A stretch of 64,000 nt of DNA from Sinomicrobium sp. (GCA_029266035.1 JAJUFH010000004.1:86466-150465), one strand, 5' to 3'; counted from the stretch's first letter, positions 26,247-33,965 are shown. Translations and numbers: made by a program. The notes: generated by a model not told the origin, from the letters alone.

Positions 26247-27116
26247 TTAATTGTTGATAAAGGTAATAATTTTCTTAATAAGCCCTGGGTCGCCGAGAAT
26301 TTTCCGATGCCCGAGCTCACTGGTAATCATCAGTTGGCCATTGGGCAATTGTTTCGCAATACTCTGAGCAGCGCCCACGGGTACGTCGAGGTCGTCTTTA
26401 TCGTGAATCACCAGGGTAGGTATACTCACTTCCGATGCTGCAAGGCTGGCCGACAACTGATTGATGTCGAAACCTATCTTCCGGTCGAATTTCTTTTTTA
26501 TACGATGCCCAATTTCGTCTTTTAATCCCAACATCCGCACAAAATCTACTGCGATATCCTCTACCATATCTCCGGCGCCTATGGTGACCAGCTTTTCGAG
26601 TTTTATCCCTCTTTTTACCGCGTTGAGCAGCGCCATTCCGCCCAAAGAGTGTCCGACAGCTGCTTTAAAGGGGCCGTATTCTTTTTCCAACATCATTACC
26701 GCATCGATAAACTCCGACATATCGGAAGTTTTTCCGGCAGCTTTACCATGAGCGGGGGCGTCAAAACTTACCGTGGCATACCCGGCTTGCAGCAAGGCAT
26801 CGGCAATTTTTACCAGTTGTGTACCCCGACCGCTCCAGCCGTGAACCAGCAAAACCCTTTGCTCACTCTGGCCGTATTCGTACACTACAATTTCCTTGCC
26901 AATTTGTGGAATGATGTGTTTGTGTTGGCTGCTCTGTCGATCCATATGCCGTTCCCGTTTGGGTAGCGGATAGCGAAACGGACTGATAAAGAGCCGGGAT
27001 GCAAATTGGGTAGCGAGTGCCGGAGAGAGCGATTGTAATAGTTTGCCGGTAAGCCTGATACTTTTAGGGATGGCGATGGATTGCTGATATCCCGCGGTAT
27101 TTTTCTGCTTGTTCAC
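26247..27116 (-). CDS. alpha/beta hydrolase
   Basis: The 289-residue protein is an alpha/beta-fold serine hydrolase. The oxyanion strand is VLLVHGWSGRGTQ near residue 80, the nucleophile elbow is VGHSLGGMALLN near residue 145, a DKDDLDVP segment carries the likely catalytic Asp, and the last ELGHRKILGD carries the His. The family includes carboxylesterases and lipases; substrate not assignable. It lies upstream of the lipoprotein gene on the same strand. Its own upstream spacer is filled by TAGTT-rich and dispersed repeats. Confidence 0.87.
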   Translation of the reverse strand: MNKQKNTAGYQQSIAIPKSIRLTGKLLQSLSPALATQFASRLFISPFRYPLPKRERHMDRQSSQHKHIIPQIGKEIVVYEYGQSEQRVLLVHGWSGRGTQLVKIADALLQAGYATVSFDAPAHGKAAGKTSDMSEFIDAVMMLEKEYGPFKAAVGHSLGGMALLNAVKRGIKLEKLVTIGAGDMVEDIAVDFVRMLGLKDEIGHRIKKKFDRKIGFDINQLSASLAASEVSIPTLVIHDKDDLDVPVGAAQSIAKQLPNGQLMITSELGHRKILGDPGLIKKIITFINN

Positions 27117-27330
27117 TTTTTAGTTTATTAGTTCTGAGTTCGTAGTTTGTTAGTGGGCTTTGCTCGGTCACTCGGTCACCTTTGAAACATCGTTTAATTA
27201 TAAGCGGTAACTGAGGTGGCTGAGTGCTCCCGACTCGTTGGGAGTGTATCGAAGCCTCGAATGTTATAAAACTTGCAAGTTAATTCAATGTTTTTAAGTG
27301 GCAATATGGCTTTAGTGGGTTTTAACAGCT
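27117..27330. other. gene-free spacer with repeats
   Basis: The 213 bp spacer contains a TTAGTTCTGAGTTCGTAGTT-type tract near 27120-27151 and one copy of the GGTGGCTGAGTGC repeat at 27211-27259. No promoter or terminator stands out. Confidence 0.5.
27211..27259 (+). repeat. dispersed repeat GGTGGCTGAGTGC...GTGTATCGAAGCC, copy 1
   Basis: The blocks GAGGTGGCTGAGTGC and GTGTATCGAAGCC recur in inverted orientation at 61594-61646, where the inner part differs. The centre here forms a small inverted repeat, CTCCCGACTCGTTGGGAG. Confidence 0.65.
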
Positions 27331-28653
27331 TTAGGTAATAGTTGTCTTATTGCTACGAGCTTTATTGCGTTGTATTTCGCTAAGGGTTTTTCCTCTGTCG
27401 TTGTAGTCATTAGGTTGTTTGGCACTGCCTATTTTTTGTGAAGAATAAATGCCCGAATGCCCTGAAAAGAGATAGGCGGTGATACAGGCCAAAGCGATGT
27501 ATATGCCGCTTTCAATACCGAAGAGTTCGATGCCCATTACGGTACAGGCGAGAGGGGTATTGGTAGCTCCTGAGAATACGGCTACAAAGCCCATACCAGC
27601 CAGCAGCGCAGCGGGCAGCGGAATAAACAGCGAGAGGGCATTGCCCAAGGTGGCACCGATAAAGAAGAGCGGAGTTACCTCGCCGCCTTTAAAGCCTGCT
27701 CCCAGCGTAAAGGCAGTAAAGAGTAGCTTGAGCATAAAATCGTAGGGGAGTACCGGTGAGTTGAAAGCGTCGGCAATTACCGGCAGTCCGAGGCCTAAGT
27801 AACGAGTACTGTCGGTGGTAAATACAATCAGGGCGATGACAATACCTCCTAAAACTGGTCGGAGTGGAGGATATTTTACAGCAGATTGGAAAAAGCTGCT
27901 GAAAAAGTGTACCGCTCGAGAAAAGAGCAATGCGGTAAGTCCGAAACACAATCCTGCAAACAGTGCCCACAACAGTAGAGAAGGAGCCATGTTTGGTACA
28001 AAATCTACGCTGTAGTGCGAATGCCCTACGCCCCACCACCTACAGCTGTAATCTGCAATGATGGCTGTGATAAAGGCGGGAATAAGAGCTTCGTATCTCA
28101 TTTTGCCGATAAGCAGCACTTCGAGAGCAAAAATCGCCCCGGCCAGTGGTGTTCCGAAAACCGAGGCAAACCCTGCGCTGATACCCGATATGAGAAGTAT
28201 ACGACGATCTGAAGGGGAAAGTCGGAACAATTTGGTAAACTGGTCGGCTATAGCTCCGCCCATTTGTACGGCAGTACCTTCCCTTCCCGCAGACCCTCCG
28301 AAAAGGTGGGTAATTACCGTACCGAAAAGAACTAATGGCGCCATTTTAAGCGGAATAACTTGGCGAGGGTGGTGAAACTCCTCCAAAAGCTGATTGTTGC
28401 CCTTTACCACATCCTGCCCCCAATAGTGATAGGTGAGCCCGATAATAAGTCCGCCCAAAGGGAGTAGTGCCACAATCCAATGGTGATCGCCGCGATAGTT
28501 GGTAACCCATTGAAGTGAGAAGAGCAAGAGGGCAGAGGCCGAACCTGCGAGTATACCTATGGGAATAGCGAGCAGCAGCCATTTTCCTAAAAAGATAAGA
28601 GAGGAAATCTTTGTGATTTTCCGAAGCTGTGAGTAGAGTTCTTTAGGTGTCAT
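27331..28653 (-). CDS. eriCF: CLC-family fluoride/proton antiporter
   Basis: This 440-residue membrane protein is a CLC transporter with about 16 hydrophobic helix segments and the gating glutamate at Glu125 in GSAGREGTAVQ. The chloride-selective GSGIP is replaced by KGNNQ (residues 84-88), and the helix-N region reads GFKGGEVTPLF around residue 325. Those Glu-Val-Thr and Asn substitutions mark the CLC-F branch, which expels fluoride in exchange for protons. A fluoride riboswitch lies directly upstream (28710-28762), independently supporting this. It protects cytoplasmic enzymes such as enolase from fluoride. The C-terminal tail is short and charged, with no CBS domains. Confidence 0.9.
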   Translation of the reverse strand: MTPKELYSQLRKITKISSLIFLGKWLLLAIPIGILAGSASALLLFSLQWVTNYRGDHHWIVALLPLGGLIIGLTYHYWGQDVVKGNNQLLEEFHHPRQVIPLKMAPLVLFGTVITHLFGGSAGREGTAVQMGGAIADQFTKLFRLSPSDRRILLISGISAGFASVFGTPLAGAIFALEVLLIGKMRYEALIPAFITAIIADYSCRWWGVGHSHYSVDFVPNMAPSLLLWALFAGLCFGLTALLFSRAVHFFSSFFQSAVKYPPLRPVLGGIVIALIVFTTDSTRYLGLGLPVIADAFNSPVLPYDFMLKLLFTAFTLGAGFKGGEVTPLFFIGATLGNALSLFIPLPAALLAGMGFVAVFSGATNTPLACTVMGIELFGIESGIYIALACITAYLFSGHSGIYSSQKIGSAKQPNDYNDRGKTLSEIQRNKARSNKTTIT

Positions 28654-28709
28654 ATCAAAATAGCATCAATACATACCAAGCCTTTTTCCGCCGTAGGGAA
28701 AAGCTCGAT

Positions 28710-28762
28710 ACAGGCGCCATCATCCTTTGTATAAAGGCGGTTTCCGGCAGACACCATTGCCA
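28710..28762 (-). promoter_or_regulatory. fluoride riboswitch (crcB motif)
   Basis: Read on the - strand the RNA has P1 as GGCA/UGCC (28758-28761 with 28746-28749), then GAAACCGCC and P2 as CCUUU/AAAGG. It closes with the hallmark GGAUGAUGGCGCCU. The pseudoknot GGUGUC with GGCGCC can form in full with two G-U pairs. This is the known fluoride aptamer layout. Downstream, AGCTTTTCC and GGAAAAAGGCT can form an expression-platform hairpin before the CLC gene start at 28653. Confidence 0.88.
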
Positions 28763-28781
28763 CTGATGCAGTAACAGTGGG

Positions 28782-28789
28782 CAAAATTA
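28782..28789 (-). promoter_or_regulatory. -7 promoter box TAATTTTG of the fluoride-riboswitch transcript
   Basis: Exact match to TAnnTTTG. It would start transcription about 15 nt before the aptamer, as expected for a leader riboswitch. The remaining spacer up to the tssD gene at 29015 shows no other gene. Confidence 0.55.
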
Positions 28790-29014
28790 GTGAAAAATGC
28801 TAAAATTTGAGCTACTGTAAACTCCCAATCATCTATTTAGAGCTGTAGGTAAGGACGATTTTCTTCGTTTTAAAAGTAATTTCCTACTATTTTGTAAAAG
28901 AATATCTTTAATTTAGTTGTGCATCCGTTTAATCTTTACTACCTTGCCGAATATATAATTCAATATTTAATTTGGTATTTTTTTATTTAACCTTAATTTT
29001 TAAACGTATTTATT

Positions 29015-29401
29015 ATGTCATTTAAAGCAACTTTGGAAGTAGGTGGGAAGAAAGTGAATATTCTCTCTGCCAATTACGACATGGCCCAGGAAGTAGACGC
29101 TACCGGGCGTCCTTCTTCTGTAACAAGAGGAGGGAGAATCTATCTGACTGTTGAATCTACTGGAGACTCGTTTTTCTTTGAGTGGATGACCAACAATTTT
29201 GAGCGCAAGAACGGTACCATTACCTATGTAAAGCGCGATACCGATGCCAAGCTCCGGGAGGTTCACTTTACGGAAGGGTATATGGTGAAGTACAAGGAAA
29301 TTTTTGACGCTTCAGGGAGAAACCCCTTGACAGAGACATTTACCATTTCGTGCCGAGCAATCTCCAGCGGAGGTGGAGAGCACATCAACGAGTGGGTATA
29401 A
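29015..29401 (+). CDS. tssD: orphan type VI secretion tube protein TssD (Hcp-like)
   Basis: The 128-residue protein matches Bacteroidetes Hcp/TssD, the ring protein that stacks into the T6SS inner tube. It starts SFKATLEVGGKKVNILSANY, has the RPSSVTRGGRIYLTVESTGD strands and ends FTISCRAISSGGGEHINEWV. The usual size for this group is about 130 residues. No sheath, baseplate, VgrG or ATPase gene lies nearby, so it is an isolated copy. A weak promoter (TTG at 28917, TACCTTG at 28940) precedes it and a terminator follows at 29454-29482, so it is a single-gene unit. It may serve a T6SSiii encoded elsewhere or carry effectors. Confidence 0.88.
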   Translation: MSFKATLEVGGKKVNILSANYDMAQEVDATGRPSSVTRGGRIYLTVESTGDSFFFEWMTNNFERKNGTITYVKRDTDAKLREVHFTEGYMVKYKEIFDASGRNPLTETFTISCRAISSGGGEHINEWV

Positions 29402-29453
29402 CACAGCAAATTATTGACCTTTTAAATCAGGTTGAATGTTGCATTATAAATAG

Positions 29454-29482
29454 AGGCCGTTCTGAAAAGAGCGGTCTTTTTT
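29454..29482 (+). terminator. terminator after tssD
   Basis: AGGCCGTTCT pairs with AGAGCGGTCT using G-U pairs and is followed by a run of T. Confidence 0.7.
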
Positions 29483-29516
29483 GTTTGGAATAATTTGTTT
29501 TGTGAAATTTAAATTA

Positions 29517-29809
29517 TCACCTTTTCCATCTATCGGGATTGAGGGAAGTGTGAAAAACTGCAGCTACAACAATAGTTTTATTTGGTTTATCGATGCTGTA
29601 GTGGATCATAAAAGGAAATATATTAAAACAGCACATCGAGTGTCCTTATATCGAATGGCATATGCCTCTGGGTTTTTTCTGATGAACAAGACTTTAGAAC
29701 GGGTCTCCTTGGTAAAGCGTTTACCTAGTCCCTTTTGTTGAGAGTCATACCAAGAGGCAGTTTCCAAAACATCCAGTTTAGCAAGTGGTAAGATTACAGC
29801 ATCGTACAT
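29517..29809 (-). pseudogene. ParE/RelE-type toxin gene broken by a one-base deletion
   Basis: The frame from 29809 encodes MYDAVILPLAKLDVLETASW, then GLGKRFTKETRSKVLFIRKN and AYAIRYKDTRCAVL, a typical ParE toxin N-terminal two thirds. It then ends IYFLL at a stop near 29606. Shifting frame around 29622-29625 restores the missing C-terminus: FMIHYSIDKPNKTIVVAAVF followed by HTSLNPDRWKR and a stop at 29517. Adding one A in the TTTTAATATA stretch would give the normal reading. The toxin, which would poison gyrase or cleave mRNA, is thus probably inactive. It abuts the antitoxin gene with no gap. Confidence 0.85.
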
Positions 29810-30034
29810 TTAGAGGTCTTTTTCAATGTCGTCTATAGCACTGTCAAAATCTATGGCCTGTTCGGGTTCTTTCTTGTAATTTTCGAGGCGTTCATTTACT
29901 TCGTCAATTTGCCAGTCAGGTATGTCAAATTGTTCAATGTCTTTATACCTGTTCTTGAGTTCATTCCATTCTGAAATCGGGATAAAAACTCCGGTTGTTT
30001 TACCTTTATTATCTGAAATATATTGAAGGCTCAT
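29810..30034 (-). CDS. antitoxin of the ParE/RelE-type module
   Basis: Started at MSLQYISDNKGKTTGVFIPI, the product has 74 residues. It has a short N-terminal beta segment resembling Phd/YefM-like or addiction-module antitoxins, then an acidic helical tail (DEVNERLENYKKEPEQAIDF) that would wrap the toxin. The longer reading to 30088 is not supported. The stop codon touches the toxin start codon, the normal antitoxin-first order. It is intact although its toxin is frameshifted. Upstream to 30204 is AT-rich with no clear operator. Confidence 0.8.
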   Translation of the reverse strand: MSLQYISDNKGKTTGVFIPISEWNELKNRYKDIEQFDIPDWQIDEVNERLENYKKEPEQAIDFDSAIDDIEKDL

Positions 30035-30204
30035 AATTACATTATTTTTTTGATGATTTGTAGAATGTAGTGTGGTCTGATAGAGCACTCTAGATGCTTT
30101 ATACAGTTCTTTCTAAGTGAGAACAACACAAATATACGTCATTTTAAGATTAAAATAAAAACGAATTAATTCGGTAATATTAAGGTTAGCACAGAGCTAC
30201 TTCA

Positions 30205-30903
30205 CTACATCAATACAGCACAACATATAGCTACGGCTATGGCTGCACCGAAGCTGAGTAGGGTTCCTATAAGGATGTATTCGGTGAGCTTTCGGTCTTT
30301 GGCGCGGGTGAGGTCGCTGAAGCGGAAGATGGATTTGGCGGCGATGAGAAAGCCTACGCCTTCCCAGTGATCGGTGACGATAAAGACAAAAACGAGCAAG
30401 CGTTCGAGTATACCGATATATTTGCCGGCATTCTGTAGAGAGTCGTCTGGAGTCATGCCTGTTTCAGGAGTGTATATCGATATAGTAACCCTGATAAGGA
30501 TAGAGGTGGGGAAGCTGAGAAACAGTGCTCCTGTGAGCAGAAGCCATTGGTCTTGTGTAAGCGAAAAGGAGGGAGGGGTATCAGTGGCGAACACCCATAT
30601 TGCAATAATAGCCAGTAGGTGTAGTACTTGATCGGTAAAAAATAGCAGGCGTTTGTTTCGCGGATTTTGCAACAGCAGTTTTCCGGCGTCAATAATCAGA
30701 TGTGTAAGGCCTATGGCTACGGGAAGATACCACATTTCGGTATTCCAGCAGAGGATCAATACGAGTAGGGCGTGTATCAGAGCGTGCAGGTACAGTTTTG
30801 CAGAGGCGAGTTTCTTCTCTTCTTTTTCACTCACCCAGCTGTCGGGTTGTAGTATAAAGTCGCCTATGAGATGTGCAAGCAGCAATTTCAAAAAGAGTTC
30901 CAT
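30205..30903 (-). CDS. DUF3307 membrane protein
   Basis: The 232-residue protein has about seven hydrophobic segments. The N-terminus LLLAHLIGDFILQPDSWVSE is the signature of DUF3307, with conserved His and Asp in the first helix. Later HALIHALLVLIL and LTHLIIDAGKLLL add conserved His and Asp residues inside helices, possibly metal-binding. Function is unknown. The gene begins 21 bp after the SatD-family gene and is surely cotranscribed. This pairing with SatD recurs in other bacteria, so the two proteins probably work together at the inner membrane. Confidence 0.85.
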   Translation of the reverse strand: MELFLKLLLAHLIGDFILQPDSWVSEKEEKKLASAKLYLHALIHALLVLILCWNTEMWYLPVAIGLTHLIIDAGKLLLQNPRNKRLLFFTDQVLHLLAIIAIWVFATDTPPSFSLTQDQWLLLTGALFLSFPTSILIRVTISIYTPETGMTPDDSLQNAGKYIGILERLLVFVFIVTDHWEGVGFLIAAKSIFRFSDLTRAKDRKLTEYILIGTLLSFGAAIAVAICCAVLM

Positions 30904-30924
30904 AACAATGGTTTTGGTTTAAGA

Positions 30925-31563
30925 TCACTTTGTTTCGGGGGGATTGTGATACCTGAGTTGATCGACTTTTTGTCTGTACATAGCGTCTATAGCTGTGATT
31001 TCGTCCATATAGGCGCGTTTCTGTCGTTCACTCACCGTATTTTGCTTGATCCCTATCATGGCTCCCAGCTCCTTTTGTGACAGTGAAGGCTGGGCCATGG
31101 TGAGCTTTACAATCTCTGCCGAGTTTGAGGTCCAATTGTCCATCGCGATAAGTCCGAGACGGAAATAGAGATTGAGTTCTTCGTCTGTTTGGTGGACCCC
31201 TGTTTTAATGGCGAGCTTGCTCCTTTCTTCTTTTAGCCGCTCAAAGAGTTCGCCCGAATAGATAAAGGCCGTTCCGTTAGATTCGGATACGGAGCCTCCC
31301 TCGTGGGTCTTATCACCTATTCCTATGGCCATTCGCACGTCGAGCTCCCTGAGGGTCTTTATGCAGGCCTTGATGTATACCGCCGCACGGAAAGCATTGT
31401 AGTAGTCTTGTATTTCTACCTGAAAACTGTCGCCTCTAAAAATCTCCCAATATTTTTCGGATACAGCCACTTCCGATAAGGCTTTTTTAAGAGGACCGAG
31501 CCACAAGTCGGGCGATGACGAGGCTCTCGAATTGACGATATCTCCTGTAATAACACTGATCAT
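30925..31563 (-). CDS. SatD-family protein with C-terminal helix-turn-helix
   Basis: The 212-residue product opens MISVITGDIVNSRASSSPDL and has FRGDSFQVEI near residue 45 and RMAIGIGDK near residue 78, the SatD-family pattern. The spacing of Asp8, Asp45 and the GIG strand resembles a class III nucleotide-cyclase core; this is my inference, not a known assignment. Residues about 160-185 (LSQKELGAMIGIKQNTVSER) form a clear helix-turn-helix. It likely binds the palindrome array directly upstream (31587-31660) and controls its own operon with the DUF3307 gene. A GATATTTG sequence at 31568-31575 could be a -7 box only 4 nt from the ATG. Confidence 0.85.
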   Translation of the reverse strand: MISVITGDIVNSRASSSPDLWLGPLKKALSEVAVSEKYWEIFRGDSFQVEIQDYYNAFRAAVYIKACIKTLRELDVRMAIGIGDKTHEGGSVSESNGTAFIYSGELFERLKEERSKLAIKTGVHQTDEELNLYFRLGLIAMDNWTSNSAEIVKLTMAQPSLSQKELGAMIGIKQNTVSERQKRAYMDEITAIDAMYRQKVDQLRYHNPPETK

Positions 31564-31586
31564 AACACAAATATCGGTTAATTATA

Positions 31587-31660
31587 CGATATTTCAAAAT
31601 ATCGTGCAATGAAACGATATTTTAAATTATCGTCTTAAAAGGCGATATGTAGAAATATCG
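31587..31660. promoter_or_regulatory. array of three 18-bp palindromic operators, 28-bp period
   Basis: Three boxes, each CGATAT-n6-ATATCG-like: 31587-31604 (CGATATTTCAAAATATCG, a perfect palindrome around CA), 31615-31632 (CGATATTTTAAATTATCG, one mismatch) and 31643-31660 (CGATATGTAGAAATATCG). Starts are exactly 28 bp apart, separated by unrelated 10 bp spacers. A further right half, AAATATCG at 31569-31576, falls on the same 28 bp register and overlaps the region just before the SatD start codon. This is the layout of cooperative operator sites. Confidence 0.8.
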
Positions 31661-31685
31661 TGTACAGAGATGATACTCAGGCTAA

Positions 31686-32228
31686 CTACAGATCGAGTTT
31701 TACCTTGTGACTGTTGTACACCTCTTCGGTATCTGTTTTAAAGCGCACAGCAAAGGCGTGTGCGTCTCTTTCTTTTTTGTGCTCTATGCGTTTAAGGCTC
31801 TTGTGAAAGCGCTGTAATTCTTTTTCATTTCTGATAATAATACCTGGAACGCCAACGTTTTGACCCGCTTCGTTTTTGGCTACCATGGTAAAGTAAGAGG
31901 AGTTGCAGTGCTTTACTTTTCCCGTCTGAATATTTTCCGCTTCTACCCGTATGCCTATAATCATAGATGAATTTCCCGCAAAATTGATCGAAGCTTTTAG
32001 GGTAACCAGTTCTCCGACCTCTACAGGATTCAGAAAATCTACGGTATCTACCGATGCGGTGACACAATAGGCGCCCGAGTGCTTGGAGGCACAGGCAAAG
32101 GCAATCTGGTCGAGCAGTGATAATATATAGCCTCCGTGTATTTTGCCGCTGAAATTGGTATGCGACGGCAGCATGAGTACAGAGATGGTTACGGCCGATT
32201 CTTCAACCGTTTTAAAAGCAGTGTTCAT
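31686..32228 (-). CDS. acyl-CoA thioesterase, hot-dog fold
   Basis: The 180-residue protein is a single hot-dog domain of the YciA/BACH type. It has FSGKIHGGYILSLLDQIAFA with the Gly-Gly and Asp of the active-site helix, then CVTASVDTVDFLNPVEVGE and GKVKHCNSSYFTMVA. It hydrolyses acyl-CoA to free fatty acid and CoA in the cytoplasm. The C-terminus is extended by about 40 charged residues. It starts 2 bp after the small membrane-anchored gene and is the last gene of the rmuC transcript. Confidence 0.9.
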   Translation of the reverse strand: MNTAFKTVEESAVTISVLMLPSHTNFSGKIHGGYILSLLDQIAFACASKHSGAYCVTASVDTVDFLNPVEVGELVTLKASINFAGNSSMIIGIRVEAENIQTGKVKHCNSSYFTMVAKNEAGQNVGVPGIIIRNEKELQRFHKSLKRIEHKKERDAHAFAVRFKTDTEEVYNSHKVKLDL

Positions 32229-32230
32229 AA

Positions 32231-32596
32231 TTAGTTTCTTTGGTGTGGCGATTGTTCTTCTACTACATTAGTTACAAAGTATTTGGTGTCTCCTAGCCAA
32301 GGGAATCTGGCCAGTCTTTCTACATAGTCTACCTTTACGTACCTACCCTGAAATTTTTTGAGATCTTCTATAACCTTTTCATCTTTGGAGAGTATAGAAA
32401 ATTTAAAGATTTGCGCTCCTGATATTCCCTGACTTATTTCGCCTTCCCAGGTTTTTACTACAACCCCTCTATGACTTATTTTTATCAACTCTCCAGAACG
32501 TACTCCCTGACTGAAGGGAACAAAATAGACAAAGGCATAATAGATCAAAAATAGGCCTATAACAGATAGCAGAACGATAATAGCGGCTTTTTTCAT
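32231..32596 (-). CDS. small membrane-anchored protein of unknown function
   Basis: The 121-residue product has one N-terminal hydrophobic helix (AAIIVLLSVIGLFLIYYAFV) followed by a periplasmic beta-rich domain of about 85 residues: GELIKISHRGVVVKTWEGEI and GRYVKVDYVERLARFPWLGD. Proteins of this type are conserved in flavobacteria and sometimes mislabelled as 6-phosphogluconate dehydrogenase; no such domain is present. It lies between rmuC (18 bp) and the thioesterase gene (2 bp). Confidence 0.8.
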   Translation of the reverse strand: MKKAAIIVLLSVIGLFLIYYAFVYFVPFSQGVRSGELIKISHRGVVVKTWEGEISQGISGAQIFKFSILSKDEKVIEDLKKFQGRYVKVDYVERLARFPWLGDTKYFVTNVVEEQSPHQRN

Positions 32597-32614
32597 AAGT
32601 CGGATGGGTTTGTG

Positions 32615-33946
32615 TTAATGTTGTTTTTCTTCGTTTTCTTCAGCTTTTTCCAAAACGGATTCGGGTAGGGACTTTTTTGCTTTAGCTCCCATTTTTTTGA
32701 GCTTTTCAATACTGGAAATAATATTTCCTCTTCCTTCTACCAACTTGTTCATAGCTCCTTTGTACTCTTTGTCGGCTTCTTCCATTTTTTTGCCAACTCT
32801 TGTGAGGTCGCCTACCAGTCCTTCAAACTTGTCATATAGCGCTCCTGCCTGCCGGGCTATTTCAACGGCATTGCGCTGTTGTTTTTCGTTACTCCACATA
32901 TTGTCTATGGTGCGCAGGGTGGCGAGTAGTGTGGCAGGGGTTACGATAACGATATTTTTGTCAAAGGCCTTGCTGTACAATGTGTTGTCGTGGTTTACGG
33001 CGAGGGCAAAGGCCGGTTCTATTGGGATAAACATCAGGACGAAATCCGGACTTTCTATACGGTAGAGGTCTTCGTATCGCTTTGCCGATAGTTGTTCAAT
33101 ATGGCGTTTTATAGAGGCGATGTGTTCGCTGAGAAAGGATTGTTGTTGTTCGCCCTCTGCGTTTACATAGCGCTCGTAGGCCGTGAGGCTCACTTTAGAA
33201 TCCACTATCATTTTCTTTCCGTCAGGGAGGTGTATGACAACGTCCGGCAACACTCTTGTGCCGTCTTCTCTGCTAATACTTTTCTGAATTTCGTACTCAC
33301 GTCCTTTTTCTAGTCCGCTTTTTTCTAGCACCCGCTCCAACACCAGTTCACCCCAATTACCTTGCATCTTGCTGTCTCCCTTCAGCGCGCGAGTGAGATT
33401 TTCGGCCTCTTTGGTGATTTTTAGATTTTGGTGCTGCAACTGTAGGAGTTGTTCTTTAAGTGCGGAATGTATGCTGATATTCTCTTTCTGACTGTCTTCT
33501 ACCTTTTTCTCAAAGAGCTGTATTTTTTCCTGAAGCGGAGCGAGGATGTTTTTGATATTTTCTCTGTTCTGCTGCGTAAACTTATTGCTTTTTTCTTCCA
33601 GGATTCTGTTGGCTAAGTTTTCGAACTCTCGAGTGAATTTTTCTCTGAGTTCCCGGGTTTCCTCCTGTTGTTCAACCAGTTTTTTCTGTAGGTTTTCCAA
33701 TTGGGTCTCTCTTCGAACGAGCTGCAGGGCTGTATTTTCCTTTTCGCTTTGCAAGGCTGTTTTTTCTGTTTTGAGGTCGTTTACTTCCTGTACAAGTCTG
33801 TTGTTTTCTTGAACCAGCGCTCTTTCGCGCTCTTTTCCGGCGGCGAGGTGACGCCCTTGCCTAAGGCGATAGAAGAGAAATCCGAGAAATACACCGGTTA
33901 TCAGAGCCGTAAGAGCGACGATAAGTAAATGAGAACTGGTGTACAT
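32615..33946 (-). CDS. rmuC: DNA recombination protein RmuC
   Basis: The 443-residue protein has an N-terminal membrane helix, a long coiled coil at about residues 30-185 (many Glu/Gln/Lys heptads) and the RmuC nuclease-like domain. That domain contains MQGNWGELVLERVLEKSGLE, DVVIHLPDGKKMIVDSKVSL, DFVLMFIPIEPAFALAVN and IVTPATLLATLRTIDNMWSN. RmuC limits inversions between short inverted repeats and acts in DNA double-strand processing. It heads a three-gene unit with the small membrane protein and the thioesterase, with a -7 box at 33966-33973. Confidence 0.93.
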   Translation of the reverse strand: MYTSSHLLIVALTALITGVFLGFLFYRLRQGRHLAAGKERERALVQENNRLVQEVNDLKTEKTALQSEKENTALQLVRRETQLENLQKKLVEQQEETRELREKFTREFENLANRILEEKSNKFTQQNRENIKNILAPLQEKIQLFEKKVEDSQKENISIHSALKEQLLQLQHQNLKITKEAENLTRALKGDSKMQGNWGELVLERVLEKSGLEKGREYEIQKSISREDGTRVLPDVVIHLPDGKKMIVDSKVSLTAYERYVNAEGEQQQSFLSEHIASIKRHIEQLSAKRYEDLYRIESPDFVLMFIPIEPAFALAVNHDNTLYSKAFDKNIVIVTPATLLATLRTIDNMWSNEKQQRNAVEIARQAGALYDKFEGLVGDLTRVGKKMEEADKEYKGAMNKLVEGRGNIISSIEKLKKMGAKAKKSLPESVLEKAEENEEKQH

Positions 33947-33965
33947 CTGTTTGTTTTTAACACTT

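Noticed and set aside
31587..31660. Possible CRISPR-like array because of 28-bp regular repeats
   Set aside because: Only three units, each palindrome itself carries the repeat and the spacers are 10 bp; layout fits operators, and no cas gene is near.
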